From: Streptomyces olivoverticillatus
GTDB lineage: Bacteria > Actinomycetota > Actinomycetes > Streptomycetales > Streptomycetaceae
Assembly (NCBI RefSeq): GCF_014203555.1
Contig: NZ_JACHJH010000005.1
Location: 412,225-476,224, forward strand
DNA: 64,000 bases
Reading direction: 5' to 3'
Below are positions 1 through 11,835 of the stretch, piece after piece. How positions within the stretch are numbered: position 1 is the stretch's first letter; the number at the start of each line of letters is the position of its first letter. Made by a program: the position numbers and the translations under genes. The notes under the pieces were generated by a model that made no database searches, was not told the DNA's origin, and was given only the letters and a program-made list of their open reading frames with translations.

Positions 1-218
1 GGGGCCGGGCGCTTGGGCCGGAGGTCGGGCAGGGAGAGGTTGGGGACGCCGTGCGGGTGCCGCTGCGGGTCATCGGTGCCGGGTGAAGGATCCCCGGTGC
101 CACCGGCGTTGTGCGGCGGGCTGGCGCCCACCGCGGCCGTGGTGAGGCTGGCGACGAGCAGGGCAGTGCACAGTCCCTGGCGGGAGACGCTGGCAGCTCG
201 AGTTGGGAGTATCTTCAC
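1..218 (-). CDS. Secreted protein, N-terminal part only (runs off window)
   Basis: Only the first 72 codons are inside the window. The reading frame starts at a GTG (complement of 216-218), preceded at good spacing by GAGGAAG. It encodes a signal peptide: a basic start (VKILPTRAASVSRQG), then a hydrophobic stretch (LCTALLVASLTTAAVGA). A Pro/Gly/Asp-rich segment follows, as is common at the mature N-terminus of Streptomyces secreted proteins. I cannot name a family because the folded domain lies outside the window. The start and the secretion signal are seen; everything else is unknown. Confidence 0.6.
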   Translation of the reverse strand, partial: MKILPTRAASVSRQGLCTALLVASLTTAAVGASPPHNAGGTGDPSPGTDDPQRHPHGVPNLSLPDLRPKRPA

Positions 219-684
219 GGATGCTGCTTCCTCGGGAGACCGGCGGCCGTACGAGGGGGTCGCACGTCAGCCCCCCTCGGCCATAAAGCCGAACACTAAT
301 TCCCTGTGGCCCCAATTGTCTTGCCCGGGGGCCGCCTTCACGCATTCTTCGCCGTCCATTTCCCGGCAAGCGCCCGAATGTCGGCCGATGTGCGTACCGG
401 ATGCGTACCTTCCGCTGCCGTGCGCCCGGTGAACCCCGAGACGGGGGCGGCCTTCGACGCCGTATCCCTTAGGGGTCGTTCCGTACGTTCTCCTACCTGC
501 GGTTCGTACCGCAGCAGGAGGAGTGGGTGGACGGGCGCTTACTAAGTTCTTATGGGCGGCCGGGGGGTGGCGGTAGGGCTACCACCACCGTGAAGACACT
601 GACCAGCACCCTCGTGGTGCGTGCCGGTGGACCGGCAGTCTGAGGGCCGCCCGGAAAACACGCTTACCTAGGAGAGAACCCACC
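219..684. other. Intergenic region between divergent genes
   Basis: This 466-base region lies between the leftward secreted-protein gene and the rightward ABC ATPase gene and should hold promoters for both. I see no convincing coding frame. A small hairpin, CTGCGGT-TCGT-ACCGCAG, lies at 497-514, followed by an AGGAGGAG purine run. A TAGGGCT sequence near 574-580 could be part of a -10 element for the ABC operon, but I cannot pair it with a good -35. Confidence 0.4.
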
Positions 685-1473
685 GTGACAACGGCTGTAT
701 CGATTCCCAAGACCGGGGGCAGTGGAGGGCATGCGGCCGTCGCGGCGAAGGCCCGGCAGGTCCTCAAGGCGTACGGCACCGGGGAGACCCGGGTCGTGGC
801 GCTCGACCACGTGGACGTGGACATCGCCCGCGGGCAGTTCACCGCCATCATGGGCCCCTCCGGCTCCGGCAAGTCGACCCTGATGCACTGCCTGGCCGGT
901 CTCGACACCGTCACCTCCGGGCAGATCTTCATCGACGACACCGAGATAACCGGGCTCAAGGACAAGAAGCTCACGCGGCTGCGCCGGGACCGGATCGGCT
1001 TCATCTTCCAGGCGTTCAACCTGCTGCCGACTCTCAACGCCCTCGAGAACATCACGCTCCCCATGGACATCGCGGGCCGCAAGCCCGACCAGGCGTGGCT
1101 CGACCGCGTCGTGGAGACCGTGGGCCTCGCGGGCCGGCTCAAGCACCGCCCCAACCAGCTCTCCGGCGGCCAGCAGCAGCGCGTCGCCGTCGCCCGCGCC
1201 CTCGCCGCCCGCCCCGAGATCATCTTCGGTGACGAGCCGACCGGAAACCTGGACTCGCGGGCCGGTGCCGAGGTGCTCGGCTTCCTGCGGCGCTCGGTGG
1301 ACGAGCTCGGCCAGACCATCGTGATGGTGACGCACGACGCCGTCGCCGCCTCCTACGCGGACCGCGTGCTCTACCTGGCGGACGGCCGGATCGTCGACGA
1401 GATGTACGAGCCGACCGCCGACGCGGTCCTCGAGCGGATGAAGAGCTTCGACGCGCGCGGGCGGGTCTCGTGA
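685..1473 (+). CDS. ABC transporter ATP-binding protein, MacB/LolD type
   Basis: The 262-residue protein is a cytoplasmic ATPase of the class that drives FtsX-type permeases, which act as mechanical transducers on cell-envelope substrates rather than as classical pores. Visible motifs are Walker A GPSGSGKS (57-64), Q-loop Q109, signature LSGGQQQR (159-166), Walker B IIFGDEP (179-185) and H-loop H217. The GTG start has GGAGAG 8 bases upstream. Its stop overlaps the permease start by 4 bases (GTGA), so the two are translationally coupled. It is a close paralogue of the ATPase at 25536-26318. The substrate is unknown; lipid, lipoprotein or antimicrobial peptide handling are typical of the family. 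Confidence 0.93.
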   Translation: MTTAVSIPKTGGSGGHAAVAAKARQVLKAYGTGETRVVALDHVDVDIARGQFTAIMGPSGSGKSTLMHCLAGLDTVTSGQIFIDDTEITGLKDKKLTRLRRDRIGFIFQAFNLLPTLNALENITLPMDIAGRKPDQAWLDRVVETVGLAGRLKHRPNQLSGGQQQRVAVARALAARPEIIFGDEPTGNLDSRAGAEVLGFLRRSVDELGQTIVMVTHDAVAASYADRVLYLADGRIVDEMYEPTADAVLERMKSFDARGRVS

Positions 1474-4037
1474 CCGTCCTCAAGACCTCGATGCGCAACT
1501 TCCTCGCGCACAAGGGGCGGATGGCGCTCTCCGCCGTCGCCGTCCTGCTGTCGGTGGCCTTCGTGTGCGGCACGCTGGTCTTCACCGACACCATGAACGC
1601 CACGTTCGACAAGCTCTTCGCCTCCACCGCCGCCGACGTCTCCGTCGCCCCGCACAAGGACGACAAGGCGCAGGAGACGGGCAAGCCCCAGACCGTGCCC
1701 GCCTCGCTGGAGGGCAGGCTGGCGAAGGTGCGCGGCGTCGCCAAGGTCGAGCCGCACGCCACCAGCCAGCAGCTCACCGTCGCGGACTCGAAGAACGAGA
1801 GCATCAGCCCCGACTCCGGCGCCCCCACCGTGGGCACCAACTGGGACGAGAGCCAGAAGAAGTCCGTAGAGATCACCACCGGCCACGAGCCGCACGGTGC
1901 GGGCGAGGCCGTCCTGGACGCCGACACCGCCGACAAGCACCACCTGAAGGCCGGTGACACCCTGCGGGTGATCGCCGCCCCCGGTGACTTCACGGTCAAG
2001 ATCGTCGGCATCGCCACCTACAAGACCACCAACCCCGGTGCCGCGGTCGTCTACTTCGACACCGCGACCGCGCAGGCCAAGCTGCTCGGCAGCGCCGGCG
2101 AGTACAGCAGCTTCGGGCTGACCGCCGCGCAGGGCACCAGCAACGAGCAGCTCAAGCGAAACGTCACCGAGGCTCTCGACGGCGCCGCGGCCTACACCGT
2201 GCACACCGCCGCCGAGACCAAGGAAGAGAACAAGAAGGACCTCGGCTCCTTCCTCGACGTGATGAAGTACGCGCTGCTCGGCTTCGCCGGCATCGCCGTC
2301 CTCGTCGGTGTCTTCCTGATCGTCAACACCTTCTCCATGCTCGTCGCCCAGCGCACCCGCGAGATCGGCCTGATGCGCGCCATCGGCTCCAGCCGTCCGC
2401 AGATCCTGCGGTCGGTGCTGGTGGAGGCCGTGCTGCTCGGCATCACCGGCTCGGTGCTCGGCATCGGCGGCGGCGTCGCGCTCGCGGTCGGCCTGATGAA
2501 GCTCATGGGCTCCATGGGCATGAAGCTGGACACCTCCGAGCTGACGATCAAGGCAGCGACGCCCATCGTGGGTCTGCTCATCGGCGTGGTCGTCACGCTG
2601 CTCTCCGCCCTGCTGCCCGCCATCAAGGCCACCCGGATCTCCCCGATGTCCGCCCTGCGCGACGCGGGCAACCCCGCCGACGGCAAGGCCGGCAAGGTGC
2701 GGGCCGTGATCGGCCTGGTGCTGACCGCCGCCGGTGCGGCCGCGCTGCTGGCCGCCGCGGGTGCGAAGAGCGCCTCGGCCGGCGCGGGCATGCTGGGCCT
2801 CGGCGTGCTGCTGTCGCTGATCGGCTTCGTGGTCGTCGGACCGCTGCTGGCCGGGTTCGTCGTCCGCGTCCTGAGCGCGGTCGTGCTGCGGGTCTTCGGC
2901 TCCGTCGGCCGCCTCGCCGAGCGCAACGCGCTGCGCAACCCGCGGCGTACGGGCGCCACGGCGTCGGCCCTGATGATCGGCCTCGCGCTGGTCGCCGGGC
3001 TGTCGGTGGTCGGCTCCTCGATGGTCGCCTCGGCCACCGACCAGCTCGACAAGTCCGTGGGCGCCGACTTCATCATCACGGCGGACAACGCGCCGCTCAC
3101 CCCCGCCGCGGTCAAGTCCATCGAGTCCGCCGGGCACGTCGCGCACTTCACCCACTACACCGGTGTGCAGGCCAAGGTCGTCACGCCCGACGGCAAGTCC
3201 GTCACCGACAGGCTGACCGCCGCCGACCCCACCTACGCCGAGGACCTGCGCATCGACGCGGTCCAGGGCAAGCTGGCCGAGGCGTACGGCAAGGACGCCA
3301 TGTCGGTGCCGGAGGGCTTCGCCAAGGACCACGGGGTCAAGCTGGGCGACAAGCTGACCGTCACGATGATCGGCGGGCGCGAGGCCAAGCTCACGGTCAA
3401 CGCCATCACTTCGGACGACACCAGCTTCGACAAGGGCGCGATGTACATGAACATCGCCACCGCGCGCAGCTACCTGCCCGCCGACAAGATGCCGCTGACC
3501 GGCATGATGCTCGCCAAGGCCGACAGCGGCCAGGCGAAGGAGGCGGCCGCCTCCCTCAAGGCGGCGGTCAAGGACTACCCGCAGATCAAGGTCCGCGACC
3601 AGGCCGACTACAAGGAACTCATCAAGGGCCAGGTCGACCAGCTGCTCAACATGATCTACGGCCTGCTGGCCCTCGCGATCATCGTCGCGGTGCTGGGCGT
3701 CGTGAACACCCTCGCCCTGTCGGTCGTCGAGCGCACCCGCGAGATCGGCCTGCTGCGCGCCATCGGCCTCTCCCGCCGCCAGATGCGCCGCATGATCCGC
3801 CTGGAGTCCGTGGTCATCGCCCTCTTCGGCGCCCTCCTCGGCCTCGGCCTGGGCATGGCCTGGGGCGCGACCTCCCAGAAGCTCCTGGCCCTGCAGGGCC
3901 TGGGCGTCCTGGACATCCCCTGGCCGACGATCATCTCGGTCTTCGCCGGCTCGGCGGTGGTCGGCCTGCTGGCCGCCCTGGTCCCGGCGTTCCGGGCGGG
4001 ACGGATGAACGTCCTGAAGGCGATCGCTACGGATTAG
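1470..4037 (+). CDS. FtsX-family ABC transporter permease
   Basis: The 855-residue membrane protein is the partner of the ATPase encoded just upstream. It has an N-terminal membrane segment (about 17-38), an extracellular MacB-like periplasmic core (about 40-260), an FtsX domain with several membrane helices (about 265-395), a second helix cluster near 410-470, a second extracellular domain (about 510-730) and a C-terminal FtsX domain (about 735-850). This duplicated layout is usual for actinobacterial MacB-type permeases of about 850 residues. Both FtsX units contain the conserved RTREIGL(M/L)RAIG loop that contacts the ATPase. A strong hairpin follows the gene. The transported substrate cannot be read from sequence. 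Confidence 0.92.
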   Translation: MTVLKTSMRNFLAHKGRMALSAVAVLLSVAFVCGTLVFTDTMNATFDKLFASTAADVSVAPHKDDKAQETGKPQTVPASLEGRLAKVRGVAKVEPHATSQQLTVADSKNESISPDSGAPTVGTNWDESQKKSVEITTGHEPHGAGEAVLDADTADKHHLKAGDTLRVIAAPGDFTVKIVGIATYKTTNPGAAVVYFDTATAQAKLLGSAGEYSSFGLTAAQGTSNEQLKRNVTEALDGAAAYTVHTAAETKEENKKDLGSFLDVMKYALLGFAGIAVLVGVFLIVNTFSMLVAQRTREIGLMRAIGSSRPQILRSVLVEAVLLGITGSVLGIGGGVALAVGLMKLMGSMGMKLDTSELTIKAATPIVGLLIGVVVTLLSALLPAIKATRISPMSALRDAGNPADGKAGKVRAVIGLVLTAAGAAALLAAAGAKSASAGAGMLGLGVLLSLIGFVVVGPLLAGFVVRVLSAVVLRVFGSVGRLAERNALRNPRRTGATASALMIGLALVAGLSVVGSSMVASATDQLDKSVGADFIITADNAPLTPAAVKSIESAGHVAHFTHYTGVQAKVVTPDGKSVTDRLTAADPTYAEDLRIDAVQGKLAEAYGKDAMSVPEGFAKDHGVKLGDKLTVTMIGGREAKLTVNAITSDDTSFDKGAMYMNIATARSYLPADKMPLTGMMLAKADSGQAKEAAASLKAAVKDYPQIKVRDQADYKELIKGQVDQLLNMIYGLLALAIIVAVLGVVNTLALSVVERTREIGLLRAIGLSRRQMRRMIRLESVVIALFGALLGLGLGMAWGATSQKLLALQGLGVLDIPWPTIISVFAGSAVVGLLAALVPAFRAGRMNVLKAIATD

Positions 4038-4058
4038 CAGCCTGCTGCCCGGGGAAAC

Positions 4059-4099
4059 AACGGCCCGGACTCGCCACGGGGGTGCGAGTCCGGGCCGTT
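4059..4099 (+). terminator. Intrinsic-type terminator after the ABC operon
   Basis: A perfect 16-bp stem (4059-4074 with 4084-4099) closes a 9-base loop, 22 bases after the permease stop. There is no long T-run, as is usual for Streptomyces terminators. It separates the ABC operon from mfd, which reads in the same direction. Confidence 0.75.
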
Positions 4100-4248
4100 C
4101 GGCATCCCCGGCCCTGCGCCGGAGGCCCAGCGGGTGTCGGCCCGCCGTCGTAGGCTGGAGGCGCCCCCGGCCCGTATCCCACACGTGTCGGGCGATTCGC
4201 GTTGTCCATCGGCCCACCGGCCGACCCCCCGGGACGGGAAATCTCTCC

Positions 4249-7809
<3,561 letters not shown>

Positions 7810-7849
7810 GGTCACCCCTTATCCGCGCTGACGCGCGTCGTCCTCAAAC

Positions 7850-7879
7850 GCCGGACGGGCTGAAATCAGCCCGTCCGGC
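7850..7879. terminator. Bidirectional terminator, GCCGGACGGGCTGA family
   Basis: A perfect 14-bp inverted repeat (7850-7863 with 7866-7879) with a 2-base centre lies between the convergent mfd and DUF2079 genes. Its first base pair touches the stop region of the leftward gene. The arm sequence and the preceding CGTCCTCAA recur at 22846-22905, so this is one of a dispersed family of convergent-gene hairpins. Confidence 0.75.
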
Positions 7880-9360
7880 TACGGCACCCGCTTCAGCACC
7901 GCGTACCCGCCGTCGCTGCCCAGCACCGCGTACCGCGCTTCCGGATGCATGCGCTGCGCGTCGGCCACCAGATCCTGCGGCACCCGGCCGTCGCCGATCC
8001 GCAGGGCGACGTAGTCCGGGTCGATGCCCCGCGTGTCCCCTATCCAGAACACCCGGCACCGGTTCACCAGCCGGCTTATCGGGCCCACGTCCGATTCCAC
8101 CGTCGACCCGTCGGGGATCCGCTCCAGCAGGCGTTCGGCGGCCTTCACCGAGGCCGGTATGCGGTACGTCTCCGGCAGCGTCAGCCCGTACAGCGGCAGC
8201 GACGCGCTCAGCGCCAGGGCCGCCGCGAGGACGGCGGCCGGCAGCTGGTGGGCGTACGAGCGCAGCCACGGCCGCCCGCTGCGCCGCGCCGTCTCCAGCG
8301 CGTCGGTGAGGGCGATGAAGACGACCGGCATCAGCACGGCGCTGTAGTGCCAGTCGGTGCCCCAGTAGTGGTCGTCGTGGGAGAGGAAGCGCCAGCCCAG
8401 CGTCGGCAGCGCGACGATCAGCAGCGGGGAGCGCAGCGCCAGCAGGCCGGTGGTGGGCAGCACCGTCCACAGCAGGGTGCGGACGGCGGTGTCGAGGGGG
8501 ATGACGGGCGCGGGGCCGCCGCCCTCGCCGTCGAGCTTGTTCCAGTAGTCGTAGGAGCCCGTGCTGTTGAAGCCCGGGATGACGACGCCGAGCGCGACCG
8601 CGGTCGCGGCGAGCCCGAAGGCCACCAGTCCGCCGCCCCACACCACCACCCGCCGGTCCCGCGCGCCGCTGCGCTGCCGCAGCAGGATCAGCACGCCGAC
8701 GGCCGCCGCCGTGACCCCCAGGTCCTCCTTGACCAGGACCAGCGGCGCCGCCCACAGCACCGCCGCCCGCCACCGGCGGCAGACCACGGCCTCCAGGGCG
8801 AAGGCCAGCAGCGGCATGGCGAAGGCGATCTCGTGGAAGTCGAAGTCGACCGCCCGCTGGACGCCCCACGACAGCCCGTAGGCCACGCCGATCGCCAGAC
8901 CGCGCCCGCGGCCCAGCCGGCGGGCGGCGAGCCGGGTGACCGGCACGGCGGAGACCGCGAACAGCGCGGCCTGCACGACCAGCAGCGTCACGGGGCTGGG
9001 AAAGGCCCGGTACACGGGCGCGATCAGCGCGGTGACGGGGCTGAAGTGGTCGCCGAGGATGTTGGTGCCGGGCCCCTTGAGGTCGGCCACGGGTGCCTGG
9101 AGCCGGGCGTAGGCCTGTATGGCCTGCTCGAAGATGCCCAGGTCCCAGGACATGGTGAGCATCCGGCGGTGCCGGCAGACGGACAGCGTGGTGTAGAGGA
9201 CGAAGAGGACGCCGCTCACCCAGTACGGGTCCAGCCGTGGCGCGCGCAGGGCGGCGGCGGCCCGGGCCACGGCGCCGATGCCCGGCCGGTCCCGCACCGC
9301 GCCGGCCCCGGCCGGGCGCGTGCCGGGCTGCGACACGGTGTCGGCTGCGGCCGAGTCCAT
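7879..9360 (-). CDS. DUF2079 integral membrane protein
   Basis: The 493-residue protein is polytopic, with roughly ten hydrophobic helices, and resembles DUF2079 proteins, which share topology with GT-C type glycosyltransferases. The sequence DLGIFEQAIQAYARL near residue 85 and a soluble C-terminal segment (ERIPDGSTVESDVGPISRL onward) are typical of the family. I chose the ATG complementary to 9358-9360 because AAAAGGA lies 7 bases upstream; a longer frame to 9552 has no such support. The biochemical role is not established, and a lipid-linked sugar transferase is the usual guess. It is convergent with mfd and divergent from the lipoprotein gene. Confidence 0.85.
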   Translation of the reverse strand: MDSAAADTVSQPGTRPAGAGAVRDRPGIGAVARAAAALRAPRLDPYWVSGVLFVLYTTLSVCRHRRMLTMSWDLGIFEQAIQAYARLQAPVADLKGPGTNILGDHFSPVTALIAPVYRAFPSPVTLLVVQAALFAVSAVPVTRLAARRLGRGRGLAIGVAYGLSWGVQRAVDFDFHEIAFAMPLLAFALEAVVCRRWRAAVLWAAPLVLVKEDLGVTAAAVGVLILLRQRSGARDRRVVVWGGGLVAFGLAATAVALGVVIPGFNSTGSYDYWNKLDGEGGGPAPVIPLDTAVRTLLWTVLPTTGLLALRSPLLIVALPTLGWRFLSHDDHYWGTDWHYSAVLMPVVFIALTDALETARRSGRPWLRSYAHQLPAAVLAAALALSASLPLYGLTLPETYRIPASVKAAERLLERIPDGSTVESDVGPISRLVNRCRVFWIGDTRGIDPDYVALRIGDGRVPQDLVADAQRMHPEARYAVLGSDGGYAVLKRVP

Positions 9361-9572
9361 GGAGCGTCCTTTTCTCTGCGGGGCCGGCCGGCGGGGTGCC
9401 GGTTCGGCCAAAGGGTGGATATCGAAAAGATACGCGCCGAGCGGGGGCCGAAGGGTCCCGCACCTCAACCGGCCGCGAATCGTTGGTCGAACCAGTGGCC
9501 CAGGCCACGCGGACTCCCTAACATCGATCACCGCCAGATCGATGCCGTGCACGATCCATGCCGGGAGGCTTC

Positions 9573-10175
9573 ATGATCCGCATGATCCGCCGCAGGACAG
9601 CGCTCTCCGTCTGTGCCGCCGGGCTCCTCGCCGCGGCCCCCCTCCTCACCGCGTGCGGCTCCGCGCCGCATCCGGGAGCCGCCGCCGTCGTGGGCAAGGA
9701 CCGCATCACCGTCTCGCAGCTGCAGAGCCAGGTGGAGGACGTACGCCGGGCGCAGCAGGCGGCGCCGCAGGGTCAGCAGCTGCTGGCGGGCAGCGCGCGG
9801 CTGAGCCAGGACACGCTGGTGCGGCTGATCCAGTACCGGATCGTCGAGCGGGCCGGGCAGGACAACGGCGTGCAGATCACCCGGCGGCAGCTGCAGGAGC
9901 AGCGGGCGCGGGTGGAGCAGTCGAACGGCGGCGCCGACGCGGTGCGGGACAGGTTCCTGGCGCTGGGCGTCGCGCCCGACCAGATCGACCAGGCGCTGGC
10001 GATGGACCTGGTCCGCAGCAAGCTGGACGACAAGCTGGGGGCGGCCCGGACCAACGAGGTCCTGATGCAGACCTCGGACCGGCTGCGGGTGGACGTCAAT
10101 CCGCGCTACGGGACGTGGGACGCCAGGCGCGGCACCGCGCGGCCGGTGCAGGAGCCGTGGCTGCGGCCGGCGTAA
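9573..10175 (+). CDS. Lipoprotein with SurA-like N-terminal domain
   Basis: The 200-residue lipoprotein begins MIRMIRRRTALSV and has a lipobox LLTAC with Cys28 as the lipidation site. The segment after it (VVGKDRITVSQLQSQVEDVR) matches the N-terminal chaperone region of SurA/PrsA-type foldases. No PPIase (parvulin) domain follows, so it is more likely a chaperone-like lipoprotein than an isomerase. The ATG at 9573 has GGGAGG 5 bases upstream; the ATG at 9558 lacks a site. It lies just before mazG, with a MITE copy between them. Confidence 0.85.
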   Translation: MIRMIRRRTALSVCAAGLLAAAPLLTACGSAPHPGAAAVVGKDRITVSQLQSQVEDVRRAQQAAPQGQQLLAGSARLSQDTLVRLIQYRIVERAGQDNGVQITRRQLQEQRARVEQSNGGADAVRDRFLALGVAPDQIDQALAMDLVRSKLDDKLGAARTNEVLMQTSDRLRVDVNPRYGTWDARRGTARPVQEPWLRPA

Positions 10176-10203
10176 GCCGGGATGACGGGCGGGGCGCCGG
10201 TTC

Positions 10204-10314
10204 AGGGGGTGTCCGATGGGTCGGCACAGGCCCCGCGACTCCCCCAGCTACCGCTGGGAGGTGCCCCCAGCACCAGACGCCGCGGGACCCTCACTGACCC
10301 ATCGGACACCCTCT
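10204..10314. mobile_element. MITE copy 1 (111 bp) between lipoprotein gene and mazG
   Basis: The ends form a 19-bp inverted repeat with one mismatch (10204-10222 and 10296-10314). The inside holds one copy of a palindromic unit (10239-10270). The same ends and unit recur at 22599-22808. There is no coding capacity. The right end abuts CTAG (10312-10316 region), which in copy 2 is a target duplication; the left flank here reads TCAG, a possibly decayed duplicate. The element can fold into one long hairpin and may terminate the lipoprotein transcript. Confidence 0.7.
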
Positions 10315-10319
10315 AGGCT
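10314..10319 (+). promoter_or_regulatory. Leaderless -10 element of mazG at the MITE edge
   Basis: TAGGCT ends 7 bases before the mazG ATG, the spacing of Streptomyces leaderless promoters, and there is no ribosome binding site. Its first T is the last base of the MITE right arm as I drew it, so any -35 contact falls inside the MITE. Confidence 0.5.
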
Positions 10320-10326
10320 CGACGGC

Positions 10327-11295
10327 ATGAACGACTCCCACGGCCGCATCGTCCTGCTCACCACCAGCCACCGCGTCGCCCCCGGGCTGCTGTCATGGCC
10401 CGCCTGGCAGGTGCTGCGCGAGGCCGACCGCGTGCTGTGCTCGGACGACCGCCACCCCCAGCTGCCGTATCTGCGGGAGGCGGGCGTCGAGGTCGAGCAC
10501 GCGCAGGCCGGTGCCCGGGAGCTCGTCGACTACTGCGTGGGGGAGCGGCGCACCGCCGTGGTGATCACTTCGGTGGAGGGGGAGTCGTCCCTCACCGACG
10601 GGCTGGCCCGGCTGGCGGGCTCGGGGCGGGAGGAGATGCCCGCGCTGGAGCTGCTCCCCGGCTCGTACGACCTTCCCGGCGCCCGCTTCCTCGACCTGGT
10701 GCAGGTGATGGACCGGATCCGGGCCGAGTGCCCGTGGAGCGGCATCCGCACCCACCAGGACCTGGGCAAGTACGCGCTCGAAGAGATATACGAGCTGCTG
10801 GAGGCCATCGAGACCGGCGACCGGGAGGCGCTGCGCGAGGAGCTCGGGGACGTACTGCTGCAGGTCGTCTTCCACGCCCGCATCGCGCAGGACGACCCGG
10901 ACGAGCCGTTCTCGGTCGACGACGTGGCGGGCATCATCGTCGACAAGCTCATCCACCGCCACCCCCATGTCTTCGGCGAGGAGTCCGCCGCGACCCCGGA
11001 GGAGGTCAAGGAGCACTGGCTGCGCACGAAGGCGGCGGAGAAGGGCCGCGAGTCGGTCACCGAGGGCGTCCCGCTGGGCCAGCCCGCCCTGGCGCTGGCC
11101 GCGAAGCTCGGCTCCCGGGTGCGCACCGAGGGCCTGGACGTCCGGCTGCCGGCCGGGGAGGGCGTCGGCTACGAGCTGCTGGCCCTGGCCGTACGGGCCG
11201 AGGCGGAGGGCACCGAGCCGGAGACCGCGCTGCGCGCGGCGGCGCGCACCTACCGGGATGCGATCCGGGCGGCGGAGTCGGCGCGGGCGGAGTAG
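10327..11295 (+). CDS. mazG: Nucleoside triphosphate pyrophosphohydrolase MazG
   Basis: The 322-residue protein has a reduced N-terminal tetrapyrrole-methylase-like region (about 1-110) and a MazG domain (about 120-220) with the metal-binding motifs EEIYELLEAIE and EELGDVLLQVVFHA. MazG hydrolyses non-canonical or surplus NTPs to NMP and pyrophosphate; in some bacteria it lowers ppGpp-related stress. The second half carries the LKEHW-like WLRTKAAEK segment typical of MazG. I chose the ATG at 10327: the upstream in-frame ATG at 10216 lies inside the MITE, and TAGGCT lies 7 bases before 10327, implying leaderless expression. Confidence 0.93.
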   Translation: MNDSHGRIVLLTTSHRVAPGLLSWPAWQVLREADRVLCSDDRHPQLPYLREAGVEVEHAQAGARELVDYCVGERRTAVVITSVEGESSLTDGLARLAGSGREEMPALELLPGSYDLPGARFLDLVQVMDRIRAECPWSGIRTHQDLGKYALEEIYELLEAIETGDREALREELGDVLLQVVFHARIAQDDPDEPFSVDDVAGIIVDKLIHRHPHVFGEESAATPEEVKEHWLRTKAAEKGRESVTEGVPLGQPALALAAKLGSRVRTEGLDVRLPAGEGVGYELLALAVRAEAEGTEPETALRAAARTYRDAIRAAESARAE

Positions 11296-11359
11296 CGGCT
11301 GCACACCCGTTCGGCCCAGTGGCGGTCTTGACGGCGCCGCCGCCGGGTACCCGACATCC

Positions 11360-11791
11360 ATGCGTATTGAGCACACGGACCTCGCCCTTCCCAGCTACCT
11401 GGGCGGCATCGCTCCGTTCATCGTCGGGCTGTGCGTCGGCGGGCTGCTGATCGCCGCCTTCTTCTTCGGCCAGCGCTACCGCGCCCAGGAGCCGCCCCCG
11501 CCGAGCCAGCCCCAGCGCCGGTCCGGGGCGTGGCAGACGCGGGAGGAGCACGAATCCGGCCCGAGCTCCCCCGACCACGGGCCGGGGCACGACGACAACG
11601 ACGACGCGGTCGGCTATGTGACCGAGCACCACGAGTCGGACCGGCTGCAGCCCGAGGCCGACGGCGAGCGCGTGCTGCCGCACGAGATCAGGAACCCGGG
11701 CGCCCACCCCGAGGAGCTCTCGGACGAGCGCAAGAAGTGGCCCCCCGGCAGCAGCGGGTCCTTCGGCAGCGGCGGCAGCGGCCGCCACTGA
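11360..11791 (+). CDS. Small single-pass membrane protein (DUF6479-like)
   Basis: The 143-residue protein has a membrane segment near residues 15-37 (GGIAPFIVGLCVGGLLIAAF). A long hydrophilic cytoplasmic tail follows, rich in Pro, Glu, Asp and His and ending in a Gly/Ser-rich stretch. The tail contains the phrase EIRNPGAHPEELSDERKKW, which resembles the end of the actinobacterial DUF6479 family. Function is unknown. It follows mazG by 64 bases and may be cotranscribed with it. Confidence 0.75.
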   Translation: MRIEHTDLALPSYLGGIAPFIVGLCVGGLLIAAFFFGQRYRAQEPPPPSQPQRRSGAWQTREEHESGPSSPDHGPGHDDNDDAVGYVTEHHESDRLQPEADGERVLPHEIRNPGAHPEELSDERKKWPPGSSGSFGSGGSGRH

Positions 11792-11823
11792 CGGCCGCCC
11801 CGGCCGGCTGCCGGCAGCGCTAG

Positions 11824-11829
11824 TAGCGT
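11824..11829 (+). promoter_or_regulatory. Leaderless -10 element of the P450 gene
   Basis: TAGCGT (TANNNT type) ends 6 bases before the GTG start at 11836, and no ribosome binding site is present. Confidence 0.45.
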
Positions 11830-11835
11830 CGGGGC

